From NCBI RefSeq assembly GCF_002310815.1, contig NZ_CP011032.1, positions 1,776,001 through 1,840,000 of the forward strand: a stretch of 64,000 bases of DNA. The letters run 5' to 3'. The notes beneath the pieces were generated by a model that worked only from the letters and a program-made list of their open reading frames with translations, had not been told where the DNA came from and made no database searches. The position numbers and the translations under genes are program-made. Source of the DNA: Pseudoalteromonas tunicata. GTDB taxonomy: Bacteria > Pseudomonadota > Gammaproteobacteria > Enterobacterales > Alteromonadaceae. Shown in pieces: positions 1 through 11,856 of the stretch. Position 1 is the first letter of the stretch, and each line of letters starts with the position of its first letter.

Positions 1-301
1 CACCAAGCATGGCAACAAGCACTACACCCAGTGGTGCAAAGGTAGTGAAAGTTTTAACCATTGAGGATAAAAATGAAGCTAACGCATCGCCACTGAGTAA
101 GTTATGAATGACAATAGGTGCTCCTGTTCTCGGATCTATGGCATCAAACTGGGTATTGGAAAATAGGGCAGATAATAGCCAAATGAGTAGCATGGCCATT
201 AAAAATATCATGGCAGGATCGGGTAAGGTATTCCCAATGCGTTCGATTGAGTTTAAAAATCGATTTATTAAACTCGGTTTTTCTTTTATTGAATTATCCA
301 T
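1..301 (-). CDS. AbgT family transporter, N-terminal 100 residues (runs off the left edge)
   Basis: Read on the minus strand from an ATG at 301-299, an open frame runs to the window edge without a stop. The visible part has a short charged N-terminus, then the segment RIGNTLPDPAMIFLMAM, which resembles the start of AbgT-type p-aminobenzoyl-glutamate transporters. A strong hydrophobic helix follows, then a polar loop (about residues 48-72) and the start of another hydrophobic stretch. Known AbgT proteins are inner-membrane antiporters of about 500 residues that move aminobenzoyl-glutamate or antimetabolites. A GGA lies about 7 nt before this ATG, and an in-frame TTG 15 nt upstream is an alternative start. 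Substrate cannot be told from the fragment. Confidence 0.8.
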   Translation of the reverse strand, partial: MDNSIKEKPSLINRFLNSIERIGNTLPDPAMIFLMAMLLIWLLSALFSNTQFDAIDPRTGAPIVIHNLLSGDALASFLSSMVKTFTTFAPLGVVLVAMLG

Positions 302-467
302 ATCTAAATCCAAAGTTCTATTTACCTGAATATTGACCTTTTTCAGGTAAAAACGAAATAATAACAAGATAAAAAGTATGATTGTTAGGTTAAATTACAC
401 ATTAAAATTGAAAAAGTCTAAGCTGCTGGAGTTACAGATAGAAATTGATGAAAAAATGACTTTTTTG

Positions 468-1217
468 TTATGGTTGCAACTGCCATTTGCTTAAAATTAC
501 TTGATACTCTCCATTGGTTTTTATGGTCTCAAGCGCACTTGCTAGTTGGCTATTTATATTTGGGTCTGAATTTAAGTCGGTGGCAATAAATAAATCATGA
601 GGAAAATCGACCAAAGCTAGTTTTTGTTCTATTTCATAGGGAGACAAATTAGCACTTTTTAATTCACGCTCTAGCGCAATATTGTTAGTAAGGACATAAT
701 CGATACGGTGTTTAAATAATTGATGCCACATTGAGTCAAAGTTAACACTCAGTACTAAATTTTTATCTTCTTCAAAGCCATTATTCTTTAAAAATGTTTC
801 ACTGTAATAACCTCTGATAGTACCTAAGGTATATTGTTTGGCTTGTTCTAAGCTAGTTAACTGTATTTTGTTGGTTTTCATGCCAACTAAAAAGGCGGTC
901 GATTTATAGGTTTGCCCAATCCAACTAAATTGATTTTCTCTATTAGGAGTTCTTAATACCGAGAATAAGTATGTATTTGGTTGGTGCTGAGCTAAATGGT
1001 AAGCGCGGGCAAAAGGCATTAATTCTATATTGGCTTGAAAAGGCGTATGGCGTATTAAGCTATTTATTACCTCAACCAATGCACCTTTAGCTTCATGATT
1101 GGCATCGTAATAATGAAAAGTCGGTAATTCTTCAGCAACAAAGTGGATAGTTTGAGAGGCGCTAAGAGGCCATGCAATGATAAAAAAAACTGCAATAGTG
1201 TTTCTAAAAGCCAACAT
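468..1217 (-). CDS. Periplasmic solute-binding protein, family 3-like (substrate unknown)
   Basis: The 249-residue product begins with a signal peptide ending near ASQ (residues 19-22) and then has the layout of the bacterial extracellular solute-binding family 3 (PBPb) fold. It has an opening beta strand with a conserved aromatic (FHYYD), FARAYHLAQ, a lobe-crossing segment GTIRGYYSETFL, and a C-terminal SALETIKTNGEYQVILSKW. There is no ABC permease or ATPase next to it, so it may serve a distant transporter or act as a sensory binding protein. It lies between two unrelated transporter genes with gaps of 77 and 166 bases, so it is probably monocistronic. The substrate is not predictable. Confidence 0.75.
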   Translation of the reverse strand: MLAFRNTIAVFFIIAWPLSASQTIHFVAEELPTFHYYDANHEAKGALVEVINSLIRHTPFQANIELMPFARAYHLAQHQPNTYLFSVLRTPNRENQFSWIGQTYKSTAFLVGMKTNKIQLTSLEQAKQYTLGTIRGYYSETFLKNNGFEEDKNLVLSVNFDSMWHQLFKHRIDYVLTNNIALERELKSANLSPYEIEQKLALVDFPHDLFIATDLNSDPNINSQLASALETIKTNGEYQVILSKWQLQP

Positions 1218-1294
1218 GTGTACTCCTTTGCTTGGACGTACACAATATTGGCAAAATCACTGATAGGTCAAGCCCAAATTCAATTAGTTGTTAA

Positions 1295-2959
1295 TTAAAT
1301 GTTGAACTCTGGTGTGCTTTCTAATTTAGATAAAGCCAATTTTAATGCTGCCGTACGGCTATCAACAAAATGCGCAGAAGGAATGAGTTCATCAACCCGT
1401 AGCCGTTTTAATTTGTCATTTGCATCTGGATTTGGCGAATAAATTATAACTTGGCACTGTGCATCAATGGCATCTTTGATTGCATTTTCAAGAGCAAGTC
1501 CAACGGTCATATCAATCATAGGAACGTCACTTAAATCTAAGATCATTACTTGATATCGACTGACGCTACTATGTTGTCTGGTGATTGCTTTGGAGACACT
1601 AAAAATCATAGGCCCCGATAAGTAAAAGAATAAAACCTGACCATTTGCTTTATCAAGAAGGCTACGTTGTGTTGGGGTCAGAGGCACGTCGTCGTCATCT
1701 GCATCGCTGATAGCTTTGACGTTTTTTGCTTGCTCGCGACTTAGGCGTTCTATCACCAATACATTGGAGATGAAGACGCCTAATCCGACAGCAACAATCA
1801 AATCAACAAACACAGTTAAAAACATTACACCGTACATAATAATTGTTTGTTGAATACTCACTTTATGAGCGCGTTGTAAAAAGCTCCAATCTAAAATATT
1901 AAGCCCTACATAAACAGCAATACCCGCTAAAACCGCCATAGGGATAGGTTCAGTCAAACTGCCAGCAACAAAAACAACTAGCATTAAAATCAGAGCCCGA
2001 ATGATCCCCGAGAGCGGTGAGCGTGCCCCAACTTGGATATTAACAACAGTGCCCATTGTTGCACCGGCGCCAGGCAGTGCACCAAATAATCCAGAAGTCA
2101 TGTTGGCAATGCCTTGACCAATTAGCTCTTTATTTGAGTCATGCTCGGTACGCGTTAAGCTATCAGCAATAACAGCAGTCAGTAATGTATCAATACAGCC
2201 CAAGGTCCCAAGGACTAAGGCATCAATTAACATGGTGGTCAGTAAATCCCAGGTGAAAACCGGAAAAACTAACGCGGGCAAACTATTTGGAATTTCACCA
2301 ATGCGACGAATTGAATCATGATCAAATAAAATAATTGACACTAACGTGACGCAGACTAATGCGACTAATTGAGGTGGAGCATAGCGGCGATATTTTTTAG
2401 GTAGGTAAAATAAAATGCCAAGCGTCATGGCACCGAGTAGTAATTCTGCAAAATGAAGGTCTAATATAATGTCTGGTAAATGCTTGATGGTGCCAAGCAC
2501 ACCGCCAGCAGGGGCTGCGTGCCCAAGTAAAGGTGCAAGTTGCAAAATAATTAAAATCACACCAATGCCAGACATAAAACCTGAAATAACACTGTAAGGC
2601 ATTAAAGTAACGTATTTGCCAAGTTTGAGTGCACCAAGCAAAATTTGAAATGCGCCAGCCATCATAACGACTGTAAAGGCAATAGCTGCGCCTTGTTCTG
2701 GGTATTTTGCCACCATAGTGGTTAAAATGGCTGTCATAATAACAGTCATTGGGCCGGTCGGTTCAGAGATAAGCGATGTTGAGCCGCCAAATAAAGCGGC
2801 AAATAAACCGACTAAAATAGCGCCCCAAATGCCGGCTTCAGCGCCTGCTCCAGATGCCACACCAAACGCAAGTGCTAACGGTAAAGAAATTATCGCAGTG
2901 GTGACACCACCAAATAAATCGCCTTTAATACTTAATTTTTTAAACCGTTGAAATGACAA
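1295..2959 (-). CDS. SulP family inorganic anion transporter with C-terminal STAS domain
   Basis: The 554-residue protein starts with the SulP membrane core. The segment DLFGGVTTAIISLPLALAFG near residues 14-33 is the family's first helix, and many hydrophobic segments follow to about residue 410. A cytoplasmic STAS domain occupies roughly residues 435-545 and includes VMILDLSDVPMIDMTVG. SulP proteins move sulfate, bicarbonate, dicarboxylates or related anions across the inner membrane. The substrate cannot be fixed from sequence, and no carbonic anhydrase or sulfate-assimilation gene is adjacent. Length and domain order are normal. It is transcribed divergently from lolC across a 282-base gap. 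Confidence 0.9.
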   Translation of the reverse strand: MSFQRFKKLSIKGDLFGGVTTAIISLPLALAFGVASGAGAEAGIWGAILVGLFAALFGGSTSLISEPTGPMTVIMTAILTTMVAKYPEQGAAIAFTVVMMAGAFQILLGALKLGKYVTLMPYSVISGFMSGIGVILIILQLAPLLGHAAPAGGVLGTIKHLPDIILDLHFAELLLGAMTLGILFYLPKKYRRYAPPQLVALVCVTLVSIILFDHDSIRRIGEIPNSLPALVFPVFTWDLLTTMLIDALVLGTLGCIDTLLTAVIADSLTRTEHDSNKELIGQGIANMTSGLFGALPGAGATMGTVVNIQVGARSPLSGIIRALILMLVVFVAGSLTEPIPMAVLAGIAVYVGLNILDWSFLQRAHKVSIQQTIIMYGVMFLTVFVDLIVAVGLGVFISNVLVIERLSREQAKNVKAISDADDDDVPLTPTQRSLLDKANGQVLFFYLSGPMIFSVSKAITRQHSSVSRYQVMILDLSDVPMIDMTVGLALENAIKDAIDAQCQVIIYSPNPDANDKLKRLRVDELIPSAHFVDSRTAALKLALSKLESTPEFNI

Positions 2960-3241
2960 TGTTCTTACCTCTTAGAATAAAAGCGCGGGCATTTTAACAC
3001 CCTTACTCGATGATGGTAGTCTTTGGAGCTAAATCAGACCAAAAATTACGACTGATCAGAGCACTGTAAAAATGTGCATTAAAGCCTAAATAATTTTTCA
3101 TACGGGCAAATGGCAGTAAACGAGAGGTGTGTTACACAATTTTACACGTTAGCGCCTTTTAACTAGTGAGCTTAGAATTAGTTTAATGTTAGAATCAAAT
3201 CTTATTGCCTTGTACTTGTTTATACACAGGATTTTATACGC

Positions 3242-4456
3242 ATGTTTCAACCTGTTAGTTTGTTTATTGGCTTACGGTATAGTCGCGCAGCCAAAGGCAA
3301 CGCCTTTATTTCTTTCATTTCTTTTTTTTCGATCACTGGCATAAGTCTGGGTTTAATGGCCCTCATTACTGTGGTTTCAGTAATGAATGGATTTGAAGAT
3401 AAACTGAAACAGACCATGCTCGGTTATATTCCGCATTTAACCCTAGCAAAAAACGATCAAAGCCTGGCTGAAATTACTGCTTTTAATGAAAAATGGCAGG
3501 CGACATCACCGATAAAATCGATAGCACCTTATATTAAAGCTGAGGCGTTATTGCAAAGTAGTGCCGATATTCGGCCAATTTTGTTACAAGGGTTGTATCA
3601 ACCGACCCAATTTGAAGCCATTGTTAATACAGTGACGCAAGGACGCTGGCAAGCCTTGTTTGAGCAGCGCTACAGCATTGCAATGAGTCAGTATCTTGCA
3701 AGTAAATTGCAATTGCGGGTGGGCGAGCAAATACGAGTGCTTGTACCCAGTGCGGCCAATTACACTCCTGCAGGGCGTGTTCCTAGCCAGCGCTTGTTTA
3801 CTTTGGTGGCGACTTTTTCGACCGGCTCAGAAGTTGATACGGCTATCGCATTCACGGGCGGTGAATATGTTGCGCGTTTACTTAAACAAGATGCAAATAC
3901 CATCCCCGATATTGCCATTCAACTAGATGATGCTTTTTTAGTCGACGAATTATTAACACGTCATCCCGAATTGATTGACGGTTTTAATGTTACAGATTGG
4001 CGCAGTGTTCAAGGGGCACTATTCAGCGCTGTGGCAATGGAAAAACGAATTATGTCGTTGTTACTAGGCCTAATTATTTTAGTTGCGGTATTTAATATTG
4101 TCTCAGCACTGATCATGATGGTAGGTGAAAAGCAGTCTGAAGTGGCAATTTTACAAACCATAGGCCTAACACCGGGCCAAGTTCAAATTGTGTTTATCGT
4201 ACAAGGTCTTTATAACGGCGTATTTGGTACTGTAATTGGCGGCATTTTAGGATTGTTGTTGGCCGCGAATATTAATCCAATTTTATCAGCCGTGGGTATT
4301 CATTTTTTAGGTGGGGTTGCATTGCCTGTGTTATTTGAACCAGATCAACTTGCAATCATTTTTGTGGCCAGTTTAGCAATGAGTTTTTTGGCCACTCTGT
4401 ATCCAGCCGCGAAAGCGGCAGGAGTTCGCCCAGCAGAGGTATTAAGGTATGAGTAA
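3242..4456 (+). CDS. lolC: Lipoprotein-releasing ABC transporter permease LolC
   Basis: This 404-residue inner-membrane protein has the FtsX/LolC/LolE topology. One N-terminal helix lies near residues 22-50 (ending VVSVMNGFE), followed by a large periplasmic domain and three C-terminal helices in about residues 265-395. With LolD and LolE it forms the complex that extracts outer-membrane lipoproteins from the inner membrane and hands them to LolA, which is encoded in this window at 42529. The order C-D-E and the overlaps with lolD (8 nt) point to one tightly coupled operon. LolC and LolE are paralogues, and this one is called LolC from its first position in the operon. Confidence 0.93.
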   Translation: MFQPVSLFIGLRYSRAAKGNAFISFISFFSITGISLGLMALITVVSVMNGFEDKLKQTMLGYIPHLTLAKNDQSLAEITAFNEKWQATSPIKSIAPYIKAEALLQSSADIRPILLQGLYQPTQFEAIVNTVTQGRWQALFEQRYSIAMSQYLASKLQLRVGEQIRVLVPSAANYTPAGRVPSQRLFTLVATFSTGSEVDTAIAFTGGEYVARLLKQDANTIPDIAIQLDDAFLVDELLTRHPELIDGFNVTDWRSVQGALFSAVAMEKRIMSLLLGLIILVAVFNIVSALIMMVGEKQSEVAILQTIGLTPGQVQIVFIVQGLYNGVFGTVIGGILGLLLAANINPILSAVGIHFLGGVALPVLFEPDQLAIIFVASLAMSFLATLYPAAKAAGVRPAEVLRYE

Positions 4457-5147
4457 ATGTGTTGTTCAATGTCAAAACATAGATAAAATTTATCAAGATG
4501 GTAATCAAAGTACTCATGTTTTAAAAGGCGTCGATCTGACGTTGCTGCAAGGCGAAACATTGGCAATTGTCGGCAGCTCAGGCTCGGGTAAAAGTACGTT
4601 ATTACATATTTTGGGGACTTTAGATAACGCTTCAAGTGGCTCTATGACCATTATGGGACAAGATATCAGTCAACTTAGTCGTAATGCTCAAGCAAAGTTT
4701 CGTAATCAACATCTTGGTTTTATTTATCAATTTCATCATTTACTGATGGAATTTACCGCGCTTGAAAATACGGCTATGCCGTTATTAATCGGTGGAATGA
4801 AAGCAGAACAGGCCAAAATAAAAGCCAGTGCCATGCTTGAGCGTGTTGGTCTTGGCCATCGCATTAACCATAAACCATCAGAGCTCTCAGGCGGTGAAAG
4901 GCAGCGGGTAGCGATTGCTCGTGCGTTAGTGAGTGAACCTGATTTGGTCTTGGCTGATGAACCAACCGGTAATTTAGATAAACAAAATGCTCTCAATATT
5001 TATAATTTAATTCAAGAGCTTAATCTATCGTTAAAAACTAGTTTTATTGTTGTGACCCATGATTTGGAACTTGCTGCCAAGCTTAATAAAACAGCATTTT
5101 TAGACGATGGGGTGCTCAAAATTCAGACTCAAGAGGCAATCGCTTGA
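4449..5147 (+). CDS. lolD: Lipoprotein-releasing ABC transporter ATPase LolD
   Basis: This 232-residue ABC ATPase has Walker [10 protein letters not shown] at residues 42-50, signature LSGGE at 146-150, and Walker [13 protein letters not shown] at 166-177. It belongs to the MacB/LolD subgroup. It powers release of lipoproteins from the inner membrane by LolCE. The ATG lies inside the end of lolC (8-nt overlap), and the stop codon overlaps the lolE start, so the three are probably translationally coupled. All ATPase motifs are intact. Confidence 0.96.
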   Translation: MSKCVVQCQNIDKIYQDGNQSTHVLKGVDLTLLQGETLAIVGSSGSGKSTLLHILGTLDNASSGSMTIMGQDISQLSRNAQAKFRNQHLGFIYQFHHLLMEFTALENTAMPLLIGGMKAEQAKIKASAMLERVGLGHRINHKPSELSGGERQRVAIARALVSEPDLVLADEPTGNLDKQNALNIYNLIQELNLSLKTSFIVVTHDLELAAKLNKTAFLDDGVLKIQTQEAIA

Positions 5148-6376
5148 ATTTAAGTCTTTTTTTAAGCCAGCGCTTTCGAAAAGCCAAGCGCGATAATGGT
5201 TTTATCGGTTTTATTGGTAAAGCGTCGAGCGCTGGGATAGGGCTTGGTATTGCGGTGCTGATTGTTGCTCTGTCTGTTTTTAATGGTTTTGAGCAGCAAC
5301 TAGTTGAACGCTTACTTGCAGTTGTACCTCATGTTGAATATGAAGCACCTAATCGCCCAATTAATAATTGGCCAAGCAAAGTAAAACAACTTGCAGATCA
5401 TAGCGAAGTTGCCGCTGCATCGCCTTTTATTAAACTCAATGGCATGGCCCAGTTTAAAAATGAATTAAAAGCAGTCGAAGTCAGTGCAATCGATCCCGCT
5501 TTTGAAACTGAAGTCTCTGATATTGGTAAATTCATTAGTCCAACACCACTTCAAGCCCTGCAAAAAGGGCAAATAATTTTAGGTAAGCAAATTTTTGAAG
5601 CGCTAGGTGTCAACATCGGTGACAGTATTACGGTACTCCTGCCTAATTTAAACACTAAAAGTGATCACCTTGCTGCGGCTAAAAAGTTGCGTTTGGTCGT
5701 GGTGGGCCAAATTGCGATGGGTGGCCCGGTCGATCATTCCACAGGTTTAATTCATCTGTCTCAAGCACAAGACTTACTCGATTTAAGCGCAGATCAAGTT
5801 ATGGGCTTACGGTTGAAATTATATGATGTCTTTAACGCTCACCGTACTGCGATGTCTATTGGCAGTGAATTAAATGACTATGTTTATGTCAATACTTGGT
5901 TTCGTAGCCAAGGCAACCTGTATCAAGATATCCAAATGGTCAGAACGATTATTTATTTAGTGGTTTTTTTAATTATTGCCGTTGCAAGCTTTAACATCGT
6001 CTCGACGTTAGTGATGGAAGTGAAAGAAAAACAAAGCAATATTGCTATTTTAAAAACCATGGGGGCAACTGATCGCATGATTATTATGACATTTATGCTC
6101 CATGGTATGTTTCAAGCGTTTGTTGGGATGCTTGGCGGCACATTGCTTGGTGTTGGTTTAGCTTTAAGCTTGCCCGATATCTTTTTATGGTGGAATCAAT
6201 TATCAGGTACAAATGTGCTAGCGGGGGTTTATTTTGTTGAATTTTTACCTTCAAAGCTGGTCGTTTCTGATATTGCGGTCACGTTACTGGTTACTTTTAT
6301 TATGACGAGTATTGCGACTATCTACCCTGCGTGGCAGGCAAGTCGAATCGATCCTGCTAAGGTGCTGGGCCAATAA
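5144..6376 (+). CDS. lolE: Lipoprotein-releasing ABC transporter permease LolE
   Basis: This 410-residue paralogue of the upstream LolC has the same topology: an N-terminal helix ending VALSVFNGFEQQ, a periplasmic domain, three C-terminal helices, and the conserved tail TIYPAWQASRIDPAKVLG. It forms the LolCDE heterocomplex. The start is TTG at 5144, overlapping the lolD stop as TTGA. No ATG gives a better N-terminus, so coupled re-initiation on TTG is the likely mode. No clear terminator follows, and 196 bases separate it from the next gene. Confidence 0.93.
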   Translation: MNLSLFLSQRFRKAKRDNGFIGFIGKASSAGIGLGIAVLIVALSVFNGFEQQLVERLLAVVPHVEYEAPNRPINNWPSKVKQLADHSEVAAASPFIKLNGMAQFKNELKAVEVSAIDPAFETEVSDIGKFISPTPLQALQKGQIILGKQIFEALGVNIGDSITVLLPNLNTKSDHLAAAKKLRLVVVGQIAMGGPVDHSTGLIHLSQAQDLLDLSADQVMGLRLKLYDVFNAHRTAMSIGSELNDYVYVNTWFRSQGNLYQDIQMVRTIIYLVVFLIIAVASFNIVSTLVMEVKEKQSNIAILKTMGATDRMIIMTFMLHGMFQAFVGMLGGTLLGVGLALSLPDIFLWWNQLSGTNVLAGVYFVEFLPSKLVVSDIAVTLLVTFIMTSIATIYPAWQASRIDPAKVLGQ

Positions 6377-6545
6377 TATTTAAGAGATTTAAAGGCGTTA
6401 AAGCCATTTGAACTCACTGATAACTCAAGAAGGAAAGCAATACCTCTCAGTAATTGAGCGATTTGTTTAGATACTGAGCAAACACGCTGTATTGTATGGT
6501 TCAATAGCTGCAATTACTTGATAACAGCCTGATAACATCTTAGAG

Positions 6546-6559
6546 TAGCGAAAACGCTA
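6546..6559 (+). other. Short stem-loop before the DUF4826 ribosome site
   Basis: TAGCG and CGCTA pair around an AAAA loop, ending two bases before the AGGGG Shine-Dalgarno. It could affect access to the ribosome site, but a 5-bp stem may be chance. Confidence 0.3.
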
Positions 6560-6572
6560 AAAGGGGAAAGTG

Positions 6573-7001
6573 ATGAGTGAAGCAACACAAGAACAACAAT
6601 TAACAGAACAACAAATTGCTAATTGGCAGCGCGATACATTAGCGAGCTCACAAAAACATCTAGCTGAGCGTGGTATTGTGCCACAGTCTATTTTTGATAA
6701 AGAAAGTCGTTATTTAGCGCCTTTTTTTGCGGTGTGGAAAATCAAAGCGCAAAATGGTCGAACTTATTGGGTCATTGCAGGGCGTTTACCGACTGATCAT
6801 GCTGAAATATCTGCAGCTGCTACGGCGCGAGAAGCAATTCGTTATTTTTCACTGCAGTGGCAATTAAAGGCAGATCAAATTGTTCATGCTGGTGTTCGTG
6901 ATAAGACACAACTTGATTTTGCAAACTTACTGATAAACCGTGCTCATGGTTTATATGAGTTTTACGAGAAAGATGAGCTTTGGGCTAATGAACCAAAGTA
7001 A
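6573..7001 (+). CDS. DUF4826 family protein
   Basis: The 142-residue soluble protein matches the DUF4826 pattern: a conserved N-terminal WQRDTL, then RGIVPQSIFDKESRYLAPFFAVWKIK, and a strand with YWVIAGRLPTDH. It has no signal peptide, membrane segment or recognised catalytic motif, and its function is unknown. A GTG directly precedes the ATG (6570), but the AGGGG at 6562-6566 is only 3 nt from the GTG and 6 nt from the ATG at 6573, so the ATG is preferred. A small stem-loop (TAGCG-AAAA-CGCTA, 6546-6559) sits just before the ribosome site. The 3' end overlaps the convergent GNAT gene by 17 bases. Confidence 0.8.
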   Translation: MSEATQEQQLTEQQIANWQRDTLASSQKHLAERGIVPQSIFDKESRYLAPFFAVWKIKAQNGRTYWVIAGRLPTDHAEISAAATAREAIRYFSLQWQLKADQIVHAGVRDKTQLDFANLLINRAHGLYEFYEKDELWANEPK

Positions 7002-7443
7002 ATGGCTCAGGATTAAAATTTGAAACAGGGCAACTCAAGCGCAGTCTTGGGATCCCTGCTTCCATAAAAACATGGCCTTGAGCGGTAAATCCCGCGTTTA
7101 AAAACCGTTCTGTTTCTTGCAAAATACAGTTAAACGATACTTGTTTTATCCCTTGCTGCTTTGCAATTTCAACTAAGTAACTAAATACTAAATGATACAC
7201 TTGCTGATTGCGGTGACTTGCCAGCACAGCAACACGGCTCATTAAGCCATCGTCACTTAAGCGTCCTGTTGCAATCACCGCATCGTTTTCGTTAGTTAGA
7301 ATAATGTGTTTTGCTAGGCTATCTAACGTATCAAATTCAACATTTTGCGGAATGTGGTATTCACAAACAAATACTTTTTCGCGTAACGCTCTTAGTATTT
7401 TATTGCTATTATGCCAATTAACTTGCTGAACATGATAAGACAT
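6985..7443 (-). CDS. GNAT family N-acetyltransferase
   Basis: The 152-residue protein has the GNAT fold pattern: LRALREKVFVCEYHIPQ at the N-terminus, the core strand DAVIATGRLS, a middle helix with VYHLVFSYLVEIAKQQGIKQVSF, and a C-terminal FLNAGFTAQGHVFMEAGIPRLRL. It looks close to small ElaA/YjcF-like acetyltransferases, but the acceptor is unknown. The ATG at 7443 has GAGGG about 5 nt upstream. An in-frame GTG at 7455 gives a four-residue extension without a ribosome site. It follows roxA by 13 bases and is probably co-transcribed with it. Confidence 0.8.
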   Translation of the reverse strand: MSYHVQQVNWHNSNKILRALREKVFVCEYHIPQNVEFDTLDSLAKHIILTNENDAVIATGRLSDDGLMSRVAVLASHRNQQVYHLVFSYLVEIAKQQGIKQVSFNCILQETERFLNAGFTAQGHVFMEAGIPRLRLSCPVSNFNPEPFTLVH

Positions 7444-7456
7444 GGAAACCCTCACA

Positions 7457-8605
7457 TTATTCGATAAACCAATAACCCTCGTTCATAAGTGTAGTCAAGG
7501 TATCGATAAAAATAGGGCTTTCCATTGAACTTTTTAACTGGTCGGATGTCATTAATGGGAAATCTGTTAACAATTTTGCATCATCTAATTGATCTATTGG
7601 AAGAATATAATTTTGTCCGTTGATACTTAAAATTATATTTTCTGCTTGAATTTGATAGATTGCGCGCAGTCCACCAATGCGATAAAACACTGTGCCTGCT
7701 TCTTCAATAAGTCCAAGTACTTCATCTGTAGTGTAGGCGTCTTCAGGTGCAATTAAATCCATATCATGTTTAGCGGTAGATAAAAATTGGCCTAACCAAA
7801 GTTTTAAACTACTTTCATCTTCAATTTGTTTTAACAGCAATTGTTTTATTTGTTCAAATTCATTGGCTTTTAACTCACCAATCGATTTTGGCACTTCAAT
7901 AGCTGGGTCGCTATAGCGTTGTTTACCTAATTCTTGATCAATTAAATAATCACTCAATGATGAGAGCATATCGATTTGATTTGGCGCGCGAAACCCGACA
8001 GAGTAATTGAGTGCATTCTCAACTGCGTAACCTTCATGTGGGCAACCTGGTGGAATATATAAAATATCACCAGGTTCTAATACGGCATCAATCACTGCTT
8101 CAAAAGCGGTTATTTGCAGTAAATCTTTACATGGGATTACTTCCTCAAGTGATTGCTCTGCTAAGCCAACACGCCAATGACGCTTCCCTTCACCTTGGAT
8201 AATAAAAACATCATATTGGTCTAAATGCGGGCCAACACCACCACCTGGCGTTGAAAATGAAATCATCAGATCATCAATACGCCAATTTGGAATAAATCTG
8301 AATGGTTCAAGTAATTGCGCCGAATCAGGATGCCAATGATCAACTGCTTGGACTAATAATGTTGAATGGGTTGCTGTGAGTAAATCAAATTCTTCAAATG
8401 GACCGTGATGCGCTTTCCACTTGTCATTTGTATTTGTGATGATCCGAGACTCAATGCATTCTTCTTGTGCCAGACCAGCTAATTCATCAGGTGAAATAGG
8501 GTCTTGGAAATTACGAAACCCTTGTTTAATTAATAAAGGTTTTTTTTGCCAGTATTGGCTTAAAAATTCGGCTTGGCTTAGGTCATTAATCGACAATTGA
8601 AACAT
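7457..8605 (-). CDS. roxA: Ribosomal protein uL16 3-hydroxylase RoxA (YcfD-like)
   Basis: The 382-residue cupin/JmjC-like 2-oxoglutarate and Fe(II) oxygenase carries the opening motif SQYWQKKPLLIKQ and the iron-binding HxD in GPHLDQYDVF (about residues 125-135). The distal His is in PPGCPHEGYAVENALNYSVG. A winged-helix-like C-terminal region follows, as in E. coli YcfD, which hydroxylates an arginine of ribosomal protein L16. It lies just 22 bases after the purB terminator on the same strand, leaving little room for its own promoter. A GCGGGA precedes the ATG. Confidence 0.9.
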   Translation of the reverse strand: MFQLSINDLSQAEFLSQYWQKKPLLIKQGFRNFQDPISPDELAGLAQEECIESRIITNTNDKWKAHHGPFEEFDLLTATHSTLLVQAVDHWHPDSAQLLEPFRFIPNWRIDDLMISFSTPGGGVGPHLDQYDVFIIQGEGKRHWRVGLAEQSLEEVIPCKDLLQITAFEAVIDAVLEPGDILYIPPGCPHEGYAVENALNYSVGFRAPNQIDMLSSLSDYLIDQELGKQRYSDPAIEVPKSIGELKANEFEQIKQLLLKQIEDESSLKLWLGQFLSTAKHDMDLIAPEDAYTTDEVLGLIEEAGTVFYRIGGLRAIYQIQAENIILSINGQNYILPIDQLDDAKLLTDFPLMTSDQLKSSMESPIFIDTLTTLMNEGYWFIE

Positions 8606-8626
8606 GAATATATCCCGCTTTAGAGC

Positions 8627-8657
8627 AAAAAAAAGCGAAAGGCAACCTTTCGCTTTT
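8627..8657 (-). terminator. Intrinsic terminator of purB
   Basis: AAAAGCGAAAGG (8631-8642) and CCTTTCGCTTTT (8646-8657) form a perfect 12-bp stem with a 3-nt loop. On the minus strand it runs into eight T. It lies 22 bases before the roxA start on the same strand. Confidence 0.88.
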
Positions 8658-8674
8658 AGAAGGTGAGGTGTTGA

Positions 8675-10676
<2,002 letters not shown>

Positions 10677-10680
<4 letters not shown>

Positions 10681-11777
10681 TTGATCACCGAATCAATAAT
10701 ACCACCACCTAAACACACTTCGTTTAAGTAAAAAACAGCCGATTGACCTGGCGTCACCGCTTTTTCTGGTTGGTCAAACAATACGCGCGCATAACCATCA
10801 TCACCGACTAACAAGGTGCAAGGTAAATCGGTTTGACGGTAACGTGTTTTGACTGTGCAGCGAAGAGTTGTTTTTGGACCAACACGGTCAACCCAATGCA
10901 GCTGATTTGCCATTAAACCATTCGAGTAAAGACGTGGATGATCTTTACCTTGGCCAACAACAAGCACGTTACGGATTAAATCTTTGTCGACCACATACCA
11001 AGGTTCACCAGAACCTTCTTTCATACCGCCGATTAATAACCCTTTACGTTGGCCCAGTGTATGGTACATCAAGCCTTCGTGATCACCGACAACATTACCA
11101 TCGGTGTCTTCAATTTTTCCCGGTTGTGCAGGTAAGAATTTTTGCAAGAAATCTTTAAATTTACGTTCACCAATAAAACAAATACCCGTACTGTCTTTTT
11201 TATCGTGGGTAATGAGATTTTGTTCTTCAGCAATGCGGCGAACTTCTGGCTTTTCAATTTCACCCACTGGGAATAGCGTTTGTGCTAAATGCTCATGGCT
11301 TAGGGTATAAAGAAAATAACTTTGGTCTTTATTATCATCATCGCCACGGATCATGACATATTTATCACCACGTAATTCACGACGCACGTAGTGACCTGTG
11401 GCAATAAAATCAGCATTCAGTGCTTCTGCAGCAAATTGTAAAAATGCTTTAAATTTTATTTCTTTGTTGCACATGATATCGGGATTTGGGGTGCGACCCG
11501 CTTTGTATTCTTCTAAAAAGTATTGAAATACATTGTCCCAATATTCAGAGGCAAAATTAACTGTATGTAGGGGGATCCCTAATTTTTCACATACAGCTTG
11601 CGCATCCTTTAAATCATCGGCCGCAGCACAGTATTCATCAGTATCATCTTCTTCCCAATTTTTCATGAAAAGACCTTCAACCTGATAACCTTGCTGCATT
11701 AATAAATAGGCTGAAACTGAAGAGTCCACACCGCCGGACATACCGACAATGACTTTGATGTTACTGTTATCACTCAT
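10677..11777 (-). CDS. mnmA: tRNA-specific 2-thiouridylase MnmA
   Basis: This 366-residue enzyme adds sulfur to U34 of Lys, Glu and Gln tRNAs. It has the PP-loop GMSGGVDS at residues 12-19, the catalytic Cys103 in [12 protein letters not shown] and Cys200 in [10 protein letters not shown], then the family's central and C-terminal beta domains. It receives persulfide sulfur through the TusBCD-TusE relay, whose genes are in this window at 46232-47536. It is the first gene of the mnmA-hflD-purB unit, with an 80-base gap from nudJ. Confidence 0.98.
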
Positions 11778-11856
11778 ACTGATACTAACTAATGATTTTT
11801 AAAGGCGCACATTATAGCACGCAATTGAGGTTGGCTAAATGGTAAGTTATAGCAAT

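Noticed and set aside
108..329. Plus-strand frame of 73 codons at the left edge
   Set aside because: The opposite strand carries a recognisable AbgT-type transporter start over the same bases; the plus frame has no family resemblance.
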